A stretch of 64,000 nt of DNA from Solirubrobacter sp963798325 (GTDB lineage Bacteria; Actinomycetota; Thermoleophilia; Solirubrobacterales; Solirubrobacteraceae), in contig CAWCSS010000002.1 in the NCBI GenBank assembly GCA_963798325.1, positions 62,001 to 126,000 of the forward strand. The letters run 5' to 3'. The position numbers were made by a program, and so were the translations under genes. Positions within the stretch are counted from its first letter, which is position 1, and the number at the start of each line of letters is the position of its first letter. Shown one piece after another: positions 22,663 to 31,284 of the stretch. The notes under the pieces were generated by a model. It was not told the origin of the DNA, ran no database searches, and saw only the letters and a program-made list of their open reading frames with translations.

Positions 22663-23613
22663 GTGAGCCACGATCACGACCACGGGCATTCGCACGCGCC
22701 GGCCGACGCCTCGGCCGGAAGGCTGCGGATCGCGCTGGGCCTGCTGCTCGGCCTGATGGCCGTCGAGGTCGTGGCGGGCATCCTCGCCCAGTCGCTGGCG
22801 CTGCTCTCCGACGCGGCGCACATGCTCACCGACGCGGCGGCGCTGGCGCTGGCGCTGGTCGCGCTGCGGCTGGCGGCGCGGCCCGCCAAGGGCGCGATGA
22901 CCTACGGCCTCAAGCGCACGGAGATCCTCTCGGCGCAGTTCAACGGCGCGACGCTGCTGGTGCTCGGGCTGCTGATCGTCTACGAAGGCATCCGCCGGCT
23001 GATCGAACCGCCGGCGGTCGAGGGCGGCGTCGTGCTCGTCGTCGCGCTGGTCGGCGTCGCCGTCAACCTGGGCGCCACGCTCGTCCTGCACGGCGCGGAC
23101 CGCACGTCGCTGAACGTCGAGGGCGCCTTCCAGCACGTGCTGACCGACCTCGTGGCCTTCATCGCCACCGCGGTCGCCGGTTTCCTGATCCTGGTGGGCG
23201 GCTGGGACCGGGCGGACGGCATCGCGTCGCTGTTCGTCGCCGCGGTGATGCTGCGGGCGGCGTGGTCGCTGCTGCGCGACTCCGGGCGGATCTTCCTGGA
23301 GGCCGCGCCGAAGAACATCGACGTGCCGGCGCTCGGGGCGGCGATGATCGACGTCGACGGCGTCTCCGAGGTCCACGACCTCCACGTGTGGGAGGTCACC
23401 TCGGGCTTCCCGGCGCTGTCAGCGCACGTGCTGGTGGGCATCGACGACGACTGTCACCGGGCGCGGCTCGATCTCGAGCGGGTGCTGCATGACCGCTTCG
23501 GGATCGACCACACGACGCTGCAGGTCGACCACGAGGGCGGCGAGCTGCTTCATATCGAGGTGAAGACGAGCGCGGTCGACACCGGCCGCCCGCCCGGCTC
23601 GGGCTCCTCGTAG
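22663..23613 (+). CDS. Cation diffusion facilitator (CzcD/ZitB-like)
   Basis: 316 residues from GTG 22663, chosen because the His-rich tail (SHDHDHGHSH) typical of the family start follows at once. Six membrane helices; metal-site motifs LLSDAAHMLTDA (helix II, D and H/D) and QHVLTDLVAF (helix V). The C-terminal cytoplasmic domain carries DLHVWEVTSG. Proton-driven export of Zn2+/Co2+/Cd2+ from the cytoplasm. The 3' end overlaps the convergent gene by 64 bp. Confidence 0.93.
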   Translation: MSHDHDHGHSHAPADASAGRLRIALGLLLGLMAVEVVAGILAQSLALLSDAAHMLTDAAALALALVALRLAARPAKGAMTYGLKRTEILSAQFNGATLLVLGLLIVYEGIRRLIEPPAVEGGVVLVVALVGVAVNLGATLVLHGADRTSLNVEGAFQHVLTDLVAFIATAVAGFLILVGGWDRADGIASLFVAAVMLRAAWSLLRDSGRIFLEAAPKNIDVPALGAAMIDVDGVSEVHDLHVWEVTSGFPALSAHVLVGIDDDCHRARLDLERVLHDRFGIDHTTLQVDHEGGELLHIEVKTSAVDTGRPPGSGSS

Positions 23614-24302
23614 TTCTTGCGCGGGTGGTTCTTCATCCGCCCGCCGCTGATCAGCGTCGTCGACCCGCCGCCGTCGAGGTTCATCGCGGTGTGACAGCCG
23701 AGGCTCGCCATGCAGGCGGCGAGCTCCTCCAGCGTGAGGCCCGCGTCGTCGCGGCTGCGACCGTCGACGGCGACGGCGAAGTACGCGCTGTCGCTGAGGC
23801 CGATGGCGGCGCGGGGGTAGCGGCCGTCGGTGATGTCGGAGTCGAACTGGCCGTTGGCGGCGGAGAAGCCCTCGCGGTCGTCGCCGCGGGTGAACACGGG
23901 GTGGCCGTGCTCGACCAGGAGCGGACCGGCCTGCAGGAGGTCGCCGCGGGGTTCGCGGTCGATCTCGGTGCGACGCGCGATCCGTGTGCTCCCGCCCTCG
24001 ATGTGGACGCACGCTCGCGTCGCGTCGAACGGCGCGGTGAAGGGGACGTGGTCGCGGACGACGCCGCTGGTGCGCACCTCGCCCAGGGGCGTTCCATCGG
24101 GGCGCGCGAAGAACCCGCCGACGATCGCCTCGGTGATGCCACGGGCGGCGCACCAGGGCGCGAGCTTCGCCTGGCCGGGGATGACGACCACGCGCAGGTG
24201 GGTGGTGTCGAGCGCGTGGCGGGCGACGTGGACCGTCGTGGTCGCGCCGTCGGCGAGCGTCAACCGGTTGGTCGGAGCGAGGCGGGCGGCGGGCAGAGCC
24301 AT
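23550..24302 (-). CDS. Phosphodiester glycosidase (NAGPA-type) domain protein
   Basis: 250 residues from ATG 24302. The sequence EAIVGGFFARPDGTPLGEVRTSG and MNLDGGGSTTL is the signature of the NAGPA/phosphodiester glycosidase domain, which removes sugars in phosphodiester linkage. No signal peptide is evident, unlike most bacterial members, so location is uncertain. It follows the GH31 gene on the same strand with a 38-bp gap, suggesting joint use in glycan turnover. Confidence 0.85.
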   Translation of the reverse strand: MALPAARLAPTNRLTLADGATTTVHVARHALDTTHLRVVVIPGQAKLAPWCAARGITEAIVGGFFARPDGTPLGEVRTSGVVRDHVPFTAPFDATRACVHIEGGSTRIARRTEIDREPRGDLLQAGPLLVEHGHPVFTRGDDREGFSAANGQFDSDITDGRYPRAAIGLSDSAYFAVAVDGRSRDDAGLTLEELAACMASLGCHTAMNLDGGGSTTLISGGRMKNHPRKNYEEPEPGGRPVSTALVFTSI

Positions 24303-24340
24303 GTCAGCGAGATGGTCCGGTCTGGCGGGGGCGATGGGAA

Positions 24341-26365
24341 TCACCCGTTGGGATAGGTTCGGTATTCGACGCTTCGACCGGAAGTCGTGCTCCAGTCGCC
24401 GCGAATGTGGCGGATCACCGTTCCGTCGGCCAGGCGGGCGGTCGCGCGGCCGCACGGCGGATCGCCGTAGAGCGTCGCGATCAGGGGCTTGGCGTCGTCC
24501 GCTTCGCCGAGGCCGCGGCGGATGGCGTGCTCCGGGTAGGTCACGATCAGCGCGCCGCGGCGGACCCAGTACGGGATGCGATCCAGCGGCGCGTCGGCGT
24601 CGACCTCGCCGCCGCCGGCGATCTCCTGGCCGGTGTGCGCGTCGATCCAGTCGCCGCGCGGGAGGTCGACGTGGACGTGCCGCGCGCCGTCTTCGAGCAC
24701 CGGCGCGACCCAGAGGCTCGGCCCATAGCCGTAGGCGTCGGCGATCGCCCAGCCGCGGAGGTCGCGCGGGTCGGTGAGGGCGAGGGGCCGCACGATCGGC
24801 AGGCCGGATCTCGCCGCGGTCGCCGCGGCGGCACGGACGTAGGGGACGAGTTGCTCGTGCAGGATCACGTGGCGGCGGTAGATCTCGAGCAGCTCTTCGT
24901 CGTAGGTCCACGCCTCCTGCTCGAAGCGGCTGTGGGCCTGCATCAGCGGCGTGAAACAGCCGAACTGCACCCAGCGCGCGAGCAGCTCCTTGCTCGCGCG
25001 GGCCATCAGCTCCTTGCCGAGGTAGCCGCCGACATCGTGCGACCAGTTGGAGAAGCCCGTGGCGGCGGCGGTCAGCGTGGCGACGACGAGGGTCTTGAGC
25101 GACCAGAAGTCGGACGGCTGATCGCCTCCCCAGGTGACACCGACCGCCTGCTGGCCGGTCCAGCCGGGGCGGCCGAAGAGGACTCCGGTCGTCGGGTGGA
25201 CCTCATCCAGCGCTCGCTGCATCGAGCGGCGGTACTTCAGGCCATGGCCCCAGGCGAGCTCGGCGCCGGTGCTGCCGTCCGCGAACCGTGCGTCGTCGGG
25301 GATGTAGAAGCCCTCACCGTCGTCGGCCTTGATGCCCTCGACCCCGAGCCGCAGGACGCGCTTGGCCTGCTCGCGCCACCAGCGCTCCGCGGTCTCGCTG
25401 GTGAAGTCGACCGGTGAGCCGGTGCCCATCCACCAGCGGGTGACGAGCGGCTCGCCGTCCTGTCGGACGAAGTGCTCGGGCACGTAGTTGGGGGCGGGTG
25501 CGCGGTGCAGCCGGGTGGACTCGTCGTCGGGCGGGTACTGGCCCTCGCGCGAGTCCAGGTTCACCCACGGGGCGACCCAGACGACGGTGCGGACGCCGTC
25601 GTCGCGCAGCCGTTGGATGTACCCGCGTGCGTCCGGGAACTGGTGCGGGTTGAACTCCCACGTGTTGTATTGCGTCGCCCACGGGGAGTCGAGGACGATC
25701 GCGTCGAGCGGGATGTCGTGGTCGCGGTGGCCCTGGTGGTCGGCCTCCGCCTCGCTGCGGTGGTTGTAGACGTCGCGGCTCTTCCAGAAGCCGTACGCCC
25801 ACTCCGGGAGCAGCTGCGGCAGGCCGGTGAGCTTGAGGAAGGCTCTCAGGCGGGCGGCCGGCGTCGGGTGGGTGAAGAGGTGGACCTTCAGCGGGCCGCT
25901 CGCCGCGCGGACGGAGAGGATCACCTCGTCGCGCAGGTCCAGCCTGACGCCCTGTCCGTCGCTCTCGATCCAGGCCGCCCAGCCGCGTGAGCTGATCACC
26001 CACGGCACGGGCGCGTAGTCGCCCTGCGGGATGCCGCCGACGTCGAGCATGTCCGGCGGGCAGTCCGGGCCGGTGTAGGCGCGGTCGGCGCCGAGCTGCA
26101 GGGTGCGGCCGGCCTGGTCGACGTGCAGTCCGTGGCGGGCGCCGATGCCGATGAAGCGCTGCTCGGGGTGGCCCTTGAGGACCAGCCCGATGCGGTGCAC
26201 GCCCGGTGCGGCGTGCGCGGTCACGAGCGTGTGGTGCTCGCTCATGCGCTCGACCTCCGGCTCCCCCGCGTCCTGTGGGTCGTCCAGCGTCTCCTCGGCG
26301 AGCACGCCCTCGGTCAGCTGGATGAACTGGTCGGCGGCCGTTCCCGCCCATGTGCGGACCTTCAC
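24341..26365 (-). CDS. Glycoside hydrolase family 31 (alpha-glucosidase/xylosidase-like)
   Basis: 674 residues. N-terminal beta domain, then the catalytic barrel with IVLDSPW, the nucleophile segment GIKADDGEGF (Asp near residue 349), DLP-like WGGDQPSDFWSL for the acid/base region, and FSNWSHDVGGYLG. Retaining exo-hydrolase of alpha-glucosides or alpha-xylosides; the acidic Asp-Asp-Gly variant at the nucleophile resembles alpha-xylosidase and sulfoquinovosidase branches, but specificity is open. No signal peptide, so probably intracellular. Confidence 0.9.
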   Translation of the reverse strand: MKVRTWAGTAADQFIQLTEGVLAEETLDDPQDAGEPEVERMSEHHTLVTAHAAPGVHRIGLVLKGHPEQRFIGIGARHGLHVDQAGRTLQLGADRAYTGPDCPPDMLDVGGIPQGDYAPVPWVISSRGWAAWIESDGQGVRLDLRDEVILSVRAASGPLKVHLFTHPTPAARLRAFLKLTGLPQLLPEWAYGFWKSRDVYNHRSEAEADHQGHRDHDIPLDAIVLDSPWATQYNTWEFNPHQFPDARGYIQRLRDDGVRTVVWVAPWVNLDSREGQYPPDDESTRLHRAPAPNYVPEHFVRQDGEPLVTRWWMGTGSPVDFTSETAERWWREQAKRVLRLGVEGIKADDGEGFYIPDDARFADGSTGAELAWGHGLKYRRSMQRALDEVHPTTGVLFGRPGWTGQQAVGVTWGGDQPSDFWSLKTLVVATLTAAATGFSNWSHDVGGYLGKELMARASKELLARWVQFGCFTPLMQAHSRFEQEAWTYDEELLEIYRRHVILHEQLVPYVRAAAATAARSGLPIVRPLALTDPRDLRGWAIADAYGYGPSLWVAPVLEDGARHVHVDLPRGDWIDAHTGQEIAGGGEVDADAPLDRIPYWVRRGALIVTYPEHAIRRGLGEADDAKPLIATLYGDPPCGRATARLADGTVIRHIRGDWSTTSGRSVEYRTYPNG

Positions 26366-26478
26366 GCGCCCAGCTTCGACGCGGTTGGGCGTTGGCCGCG
26401 CGCATGTTCACAGGACGGTCACCGCCTGGTGTCCGCTTGGTCACAAAAGGCCTGCACCATGGGTCGATTCTGCGTCTC

Positions 26479-28692
26479 ATGACCAGCAGCCGTGCGGACC
26501 TGCACTGCCACTCGACGGCGTCCCAGGTCTCCAAGCTCGGTGTCCAGCGCGCCCTCGGGCTCCCGGAGTGCGCGACGCCGCCGGAGGAGGTCTACGCCCT
26601 CGCCAAGCGGCGCGGGATGGACTTCGTGACGATCACCGATCACGACACGATCGACGGCGTCCTGGAGATCGCCGATCGCCCGGACGTCTTCGTCTCCGAG
26701 GAGCTCACGGCGCGGTTCCGAGGCGAGCCGCAGGCCGTGCACATCCTCTGTTACGGGATCACGCCCGGCGATCACGAGTGGCTGCAGGCGCACGCGTCCG
26801 ACGTCGAGGTGGTCGCGACGTATCTGCACGAGCAGTCGATCGCCTGCGCGCTGGCCCACCCGTTCTACGCGGTCGAGGCGCCGCTGCTGCCGCGCCACCG
26901 CCGGCGGCTGGCGCAGCTCTTCGACGTCTGGGAGGTGCGCAACGGCTCGCGCGCCCCGGAGCTCAACCATCCGGCGGCGATCTACGTCGAGACCCATGGC
27001 GGGGTCGGGGTGGGCGGGTCCGACGATCACGCGGGCGTCGACATCGGCCGCACCTGGTCCTCGACGCCGTTCGCGCCGGGGCCGCGCGAGTTCCTCGCGC
27101 ATGTCCGGGCGGGACGCGTGAGCGCGCACGGCGAGCAGGGCTCGGCCGCGAAGTGGGCGCATGCCGCGATGGCGCTGGCCGTCCGCTCGCTCGGCCGCGG
27201 CTCGTCCACCGACGCGCCGGACCCGAGCGCGGTCCTGCGGATGGTCGAGCGGCTGATGACGGAGGGCGATGCCCGCACTGGCTCGATCGGCTGTGACCTC
27301 GTTCCCGAGGACGGCCGCGCCCTGCTGCGCGCGTGGCTCGACGCCGTTGACCTGCGGCTGAGCGAACGCGACCTGCTCGCCCTCCTTCAATCCGACGGCT
27401 TCTCGCACGCGGGCCTGGAGCGCCGCGCGCGGCGCTGCCACGAACGCGCGGTCACCGTCGCGCTCGAGAACCCGTTCGACCTCGGCGGGCTGTTCGGCGC
27501 GTGCGTCGCGGCCATCCCCTACGCGCCGGCGGCGGCCTTCCTTGGGCGCGAAAAGCGCAAGCTCGCCGCGCCGCACGGGCTGCGTGTGGCGTTCGTGACG
27601 GACGGGATCGGTTCCATGCACGGCGTTACGCACACGGTCGACGAGATCCGCGAGCGCGGCGTGACCGGGTTCGAGGTCGAGGTCGTCGGCACCGACCCGC
27701 ACGTCGACCGGCGCCTGAGCGCGATCGCGGACATCGAGGTGCCCTTCTACTCCGGGCTGCGGGTGGGCGTGCCGTCGCTGCCCGCGGTGGTCGACGCGCT
27801 CGCCGAGGGCGGCTATGACCTCGTGCACGTCTCCGCCCCCGGGCCCGCCGGCGTCATCGCCGCGCTCGTCGGGCGGATGCTCGGCCTGCCGCTGGCCGGC
27901 TCCTACCACACGGAGCTGTCCACCTACGCGGCGCTGCGCTCCGGCGACGAGGCGCTCGCGGCGGCGGTCGAGGCGGGGTTGAGCGAGTTCTACGGCGCCT
28001 GCGACGTGGTGCTCTCGCCCTCCGCGGCGTCGGACGCCCGGCTCGCCGAGCTGGGCGTGGAGAACGTGGGTCGCTGGGACCGCGGTGTGGACGTGCACCG
28101 CTTCTCCCCCGAACTGCGCGACCGGGCGGTCGACGGCCGCATCCGCGTGCTCTACGCGGGGCGGCTGACCAAGGAGAAGGGGGCCGACCTCCTGGCCGAC
28201 GCCTTCCTCGCCGCCCGGGCGCGCGACCCGCGTCTCGAGCTGTGGCTGGCCGGCGGAGGCCCCGAGGAGGCGGCGCTGCGCGCCCGCCTGGGCGGCGCGG
28301 CGCACTTCCTCGGCTGGCTCGAAGGCCAGGCCCTGGCCCGCGCCTACGCCGACGCCGACCTCTTCCTGTTCTGCTCGCAGACGGACACCTTCGGCCAGGT
28401 CCTGCTCGAGGCCCAGGCCTCCGGCCTGCCGGTGGTCGCCGTCGACGCCGGCGGCCCCGCCGAGCTGATCGACTCCGGCCGCACCGGCATCCTCTGCCCG
28501 GCCCGCGCCTCCGCGATCGCCGACGCGCTGGCCGGCCTCGCCGCCTCCCCCGCGGCCCGCGCCCGCCTCTCCCGCGGCGGCCTCGCCTCCATCCGCGAAC
28601 GCACCTGGGAAGCCTCCCTCACCGCCCTCGCCGCCGGCTGGCACCGAGCCCTCGCCGCCCACGAGCCCACCCACGACCTCCTCGCGGCGTGA
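26479..28692 (+). CDS. PHP phosphoesterase-GT4 glycosyltransferase fusion
   Basis: 737 residues. Residues 1 to about 230 form a PHP domain with metal-binding motifs DLHCHST, TDHDTIDG, AHPFY and GGSDDHAG. A helical linker without a recognised domain follows, then from about residue 365 a GT-B glycosyltransferase (VAFVTDGIGSMHGVTHTV, YAGRLTKEKGADLL, DTFGQVLLEAQASGLP). The linkage suggests that a metal-dependent phosphatase/phosphoesterase step and a glycosyl transfer act on the same product, as in phosphoglycolipid or sugar-phosphate routes; this is inference. Starts at ATG 26479, divergent from GH31. Confidence 0.85.
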   Translation: MTSSRADLHCHSTASQVSKLGVQRALGLPECATPPEEVYALAKRRGMDFVTITDHDTIDGVLEIADRPDVFVSEELTARFRGEPQAVHILCYGITPGDHEWLQAHASDVEVVATYLHEQSIACALAHPFYAVEAPLLPRHRRRLAQLFDVWEVRNGSRAPELNHPAAIYVETHGGVGVGGSDDHAGVDIGRTWSSTPFAPGPREFLAHVRAGRVSAHGEQGSAAKWAHAAMALAVRSLGRGSSTDAPDPSAVLRMVERLMTEGDARTGSIGCDLVPEDGRALLRAWLDAVDLRLSERDLLALLQSDGFSHAGLERRARRCHERAVTVALENPFDLGGLFGACVAAIPYAPAAAFLGREKRKLAAPHGLRVAFVTDGIGSMHGVTHTVDEIRERGVTGFEVEVVGTDPHVDRRLSAIADIEVPFYSGLRVGVPSLPAVVDALAEGGYDLVHVSAPGPAGVIAALVGRMLGLPLAGSYHTELSTYAALRSGDEALAAAVEAGLSEFYGACDVVLSPSAASDARLAELGVENVGRWDRGVDVHRFSPELRDRAVDGRIRVLYAGRLTKEKGADLLADAFLAARARDPRLELWLAGGGPEEAALRARLGGAAHFLGWLEGQALARAYADADLFLFCSQTDTFGQVLLEAQASGLPVVAVDAGGPAELIDSGRTGILCPARASAIADALAGLAASPAARARLSRGGLASIRERTWEASLTALAAGWHRALAAHEPTHDLLAA

Positions 28693-28694
28693 CC

Positions 28695-28788
28695 AACCTA
28701 AACGGGACAGTCCCCTTTATCTTCGCGCCGCCCGTGGAGCGCCCGTGAGCGCGTCGCCGAACCTAAAGGGGACAGGCCCCTTTAGGTT
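28695..28788. repeat. Two copies of the AAAGGGGACAGGCCCC-type short repeat
   Basis: Copy one, 28695-28720, starts AACCTAAACGGGACAG and continues TCCCCTTTAT, just past the PHP-GT stop. Copy two, 28760-28788, is a full palindrome with arms AACCTAAAGGGG and CCCCTTTAGGTT around ACAGG. Both are single-unit versions of the larger double elements at 8002 and 52421. Here they lie between co-directional genes, not convergent ones. Confidence 0.75.
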
Positions 28789-28804
28789 GCGTTTAGTTTC
28801 GGCG

Positions 28805-28961
28805 GTGCGGGTTGTGGACGTCGCGCTGTGGTCCGGCGAGCGGTCCCACCGCGCGGCGCTCGCGGCCGCCCGCGGTGTGGTCGTGCCCGGCGCACGCGGC
28901 CGAGCTCGACGACCTCGAGGCGCTGGTGGCCGCGTGTCCGCCGCCGCGTCGCCCCGCGTGA
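28805..28961 (+). pseudogene. Possible small frameshifted ORF
   Basis: From GTG 28805 the frame VRVVDVALWSGERSHRAALAAARG runs into CPAHAAELDDLEALVAACPP in the next frame if one base near 28885 is removed, ending at TGA 28959. The two halves together make a 51-residue acidic peptide with natural composition. It could be a damaged fragment of a larger gene, a real small gene with a sequencing insertion, or chance. No family recognised. Confidence 0.25.
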
Positions 28962-29145
28962 CCGGCGCCGCGCCGCCCCGAGCGTCCGCCGTCGCGTCGC
29001 CCCGCCCCGCGTCGCCCCGCGCGACCGGCGCGGCATCGCCCCGCCCGACCGGCGGCGCCGCCCCGAGCGTCCGCCGCCGCGTCGCCCCGCGCGACCGGCG
29101 CCGCGTCGCCCCGCGTGACCGCGGTGCCGCCCCCGGCGTGCGCGC
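28945..29145. repeat. Degenerate tandem repeat, very high GC
   Basis: A unit close to CGTCGCCCCGCGCGACCGG recurs six to seven times, with variants ending GCGCCGC and with the longer phrase GAGCGTCCGCCG appearing twice. G+C is above 80%. Translated it gives Arg/Ala/Pro-rich low complexity in all frames, so I do not count it as part of the downstream gene. It lies directly before the DUF2334 gene. Confidence 0.7.
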
Positions 29146-29164
29146 GGCGCGAACGCAGGGCCGC

Positions 29165-29914
29165 ATGACCGCGGTGCGCCGCGTGTCGAGCCCGGACCGC
29201 GGCGCCTCGCGCGCGCCTCGGCTGCTCGCGGTGGCGCTGCACGACGTCGAGCCGTCGACCTTCGAGCGCTGCGCGTTGATCCGCGACTGGCTCTCCGACC
29301 TGGGCGTGGACCGGGTGACGCTGCTCGTGATCCCCGCGCCGCGGTTGCATCCGTTCCCGGTGCGGTCGCCGGAGCTCGTGGACTGGCTGCTCGACCGCCG
29401 TGACGCCGGCGACGCGATCGCCCAACACGGGCTGCAGCACCGGCGTACCCGCCCCGCCCCGCGGTTCACGAAGACCGCGCGGTCCTGGCAGGGCGGGCGG
29501 GCGGCGGAGTACCCGGGGCTGGATCTGGAGGCGACGATCGCGTCGGTCGAGGCCGGCCGCAAGGTGCTGAGCGGCGCGGGGATCGAGCCGCGTGGGTTCG
29601 TCGCGCCCGGCTACGCCTACACGAGCGTCCTGCGCCGGCACCTGTCCGAGCGCTTCGACTGGTGGGCGACCATCTGGTCGCTCAAGGGCGCCGCGCACGC
29701 GCACGCACCCGCGCTCTGCCTGGGCACGAGCGACGCGTTGAGGCGCGCGGCGTCGCCGTCGTTGATCCGTGCGGGCGCGCTGGTGTCGGGCTCGCTGCTG
29801 CGTCTGGACCTGCATCCCGCGGACTTCGACCACCCGCGCCACGTGCAGGCGGTCGAGCGCGTGCTCGACCGCGCGCAAGGTCGCCTGGCGGTGACCTACG
29901 ACGACCTCTGCTGA
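29165..29914 (+). CDS. DUF2334 polysaccharide-deacetylase-like protein
   Basis: 249 residues from ATG 29165. LLAVALHDVEPSTFERC carries the HD metal motif of the NodB-like fold; IAQHGLQHRR is the H-x3-H metal site; GFVAPGYAY and LRLDLHPADFDH give the later motifs (D/H). Family members deacetylate or otherwise hydrolyse glycans. The start is chosen after the low-complexity repeat; a fused extension upstream to 28745 is open but unlikely. Confidence 0.8.
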   Translation: MTAVRRVSSPDRGASRAPRLLAVALHDVEPSTFERCALIRDWLSDLGVDRVTLLVIPAPRLHPFPVRSPELVDWLLDRRDAGDAIAQHGLQHRRTRPAPRFTKTARSWQGGRAAEYPGLDLEATIASVEAGRKVLSGAGIEPRGFVAPGYAYTSVLRRHLSERFDWWATIWSLKGAAHAHAPALCLGTSDALRRAASPSLIRAGALVSGSLLRLDLHPADFDHPRHVQAVERVLDRAQGRLAVTYDDLC

Positions 29915-29998
29915 GCTGCTCCCGCGGGCGGCGCCGACTCGCTCGTCCGGCTGCTCGCCGCGGTTAGCGGACGCGCCGGCGCGGGTAGCGCCGGGAGC

Positions 29999-30394
29999 GT
30001 GAAACTGCTCGTCGTCACCCCCGAACCGATCGATGCCGCCGCGCTGCGCGAGACCCTCGGCGAGGAGGTCCGCGGCGCCGAGGTGCTCGTCCTCTCGCCG
30101 GCGACCAACCAGTCCAAGCTCGCCTTCTGGGTCTCTGATTCCGACGATGCGATCGCCGAGGCCACCGAGGCGGAGGCACAGACCGTCGACGCCCTCGACG
30201 ACGAAGACGTCGAGGCGAGCGGCGAGGTGGGAGAATCCGATCCGGCGCAGGCCATCGACGACGCGTTGGCCACGTTCGCCGCAGACCGCATCGTGATCTT
30301 CTCCCACCCGGAGGGCGACCGTGACTACCGCGAGGACGAGTCGCTGAAGGACCGCTGGCCGATCCCCGTCACCCACGCCGTGATCTCTCGCTGA
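29999..30394 (+). CDS. Conserved hypothetical protein, nucleotide-binding-like fold
   Basis: 131 residues from GTG 29999. The start KLLVVTPEPIDAAALRETLG and the end DRIVIFSHPEGDRDYREDESLKDRWPIPVTHAVI suggest an alpha/beta (universal-stress-like) fold with an acidic insert in the middle. I do not recognise a named family. The TGA overlaps, as CTGA, the likely CTG start of the tocopherol-cyclase homologue, so the two may be co-translated. Confidence 0.65.
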   Translation: MKLLVVTPEPIDAAALRETLGEEVRGAEVLVLSPATNQSKLAFWVSDSDDAIAEATEAEAQTVDALDDEDVEASGEVGESDPAQAIDDALATFAADRIVIFSHPEGDRDYREDESLKDRWPIPVTHAVISR

Positions 30395-31284
30395 GATCCC
30401 TCTACCGCCGCACGGGCGCCGATGGCCCGTACGGCGACCACCGGCGCGCCCACGGCGTCGCCTTCGAGGGCTACTACTGGCGCTTCGCCCAGCCGGGCTG
30501 GAGCGCCTGCGCGATCGCGGGCGTGTGCGGCGACTGGGCGATGGTCACGCTCGCCACGTCCGAGGGCGAGGTGTGGACGGAGATCACCGAGCAGCCGATC
30601 CACGGCCGCCGGATCGACGCCGGCGTGCTGCGTGCCGATGACACGAGCCTGCACGTCGACCTCGGTCCCGGCCTGACCGCCCACTTCGAGGACCGCCACG
30701 CCTGGCCACGCCGCCCGTTCGGCCCGCTCGGCCCCGCGCAGTCGATCCCCTGGCTCGGCCAGTACTGGTCGCCGTGGCTGCTCGGCGCGCGCGTCACCGG
30801 CTCCTTCGGCGCCCGCTCGCTCGACGGCGCCCACGTCTACGCGGAGAAGAACTGGGGCGCCGCCTTCGCCGATCACTGGTGGTGGGGACAGGCCGAGGGC
30901 GTGGCGTTCGCCGGCGGCCGCATCCACGGCGTGGCCCCCACCGCGGTCGCGCTCTGGACGCCGGACGGGCTCGTCACGCTCGCCCCGCCGTTCGCGCGCA
31001 CCGTCGCCCGCGCGGGTGGCGGCGAGTGGCACATCCGCGCGACCTCGCCGCGCTGGAGCGTCGAACTGCGCGGCGAGGCAACGCGCCCGCTGCGCCTGCC
31101 GGTGCCCCTCCCCGGCCCCGAGCGCCACCTCGACTACCGCTCCGACCACCACCTCCTCGGCCGCGTCGAGTACACGGTCCGGCGCGGGCGGCGGATCTGG
31201 CGGCGCCACACGGGCGAGGCCGCGCTCGAAGACGGATCAGTGCCGCAGCACCAGCAGGGCGATGTCGTCGTCCGCCCCGGCTAG
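30391..31284 (+). CDS. Tocopherol cyclase (VTE1) family protein
   Basis: 297 residues. HGVAFEGYYWRF near the N-terminus and VYAEKNWGAAFADHWWWGQ in the middle match the F/YEGW(Y/F)xR and Y(S/A)EKNWG..(F/P)..W(F/W)W signatures of tocopherol cyclases, which close the chromanol ring of prenylated methylbenzoquinols. It is shorter than plant VTE1, as are other bacterial members. No ATG/GTG/TTG occurs in frame before the conserved SLYRRTGADGP; the best start is CTG 30391, overlapping the previous TGA, otherwise the start has been lost. The 3' end overlaps the convergent SpoIIE gene by 48 bp. VTE3- and VTE2-like genes lie 2.9 kb downstream on the same strand. Confidence 0.8.
   Translation: MRSLYRRTGADGPYGDHRRAHGVAFEGYYWRFAQPGWSACAIAGVCGDWAMVTLATSEGEVWTEITEQPIHGRRIDAGVLRADDTSLHVDLGPGLTAHFEDRHAWPRRPFGPLGPAQSIPWLGQYWSPWLLGARVTGSFGARSLDGAHVYAEKNWGAAFADHWWWGQAEGVAFAGGRIHGVAPTAVALWTPDGLVTLAPPFARTVARAGGGEWHIRATSPRWSVELRGEATRPLRLPVPLPGPERHLDYRSDHHLLGRVEYTVRRGRRIWRRHTGEAALEDGSVPQHQQGDVVVRPG

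Noticed and set aside
28945..29145. CRISPR-like array
   Set aside because: Units are degenerate, unequal in spacing and lack spacers; no cas genes.
28745..29164. N-terminal extension of the DUF2334 protein
   Set aside because: Would be encoded by the tandem repeat and a dispersed repeat; composition is low-complexity Arg/Pro/Ala and the domain starts after ATG 29165.
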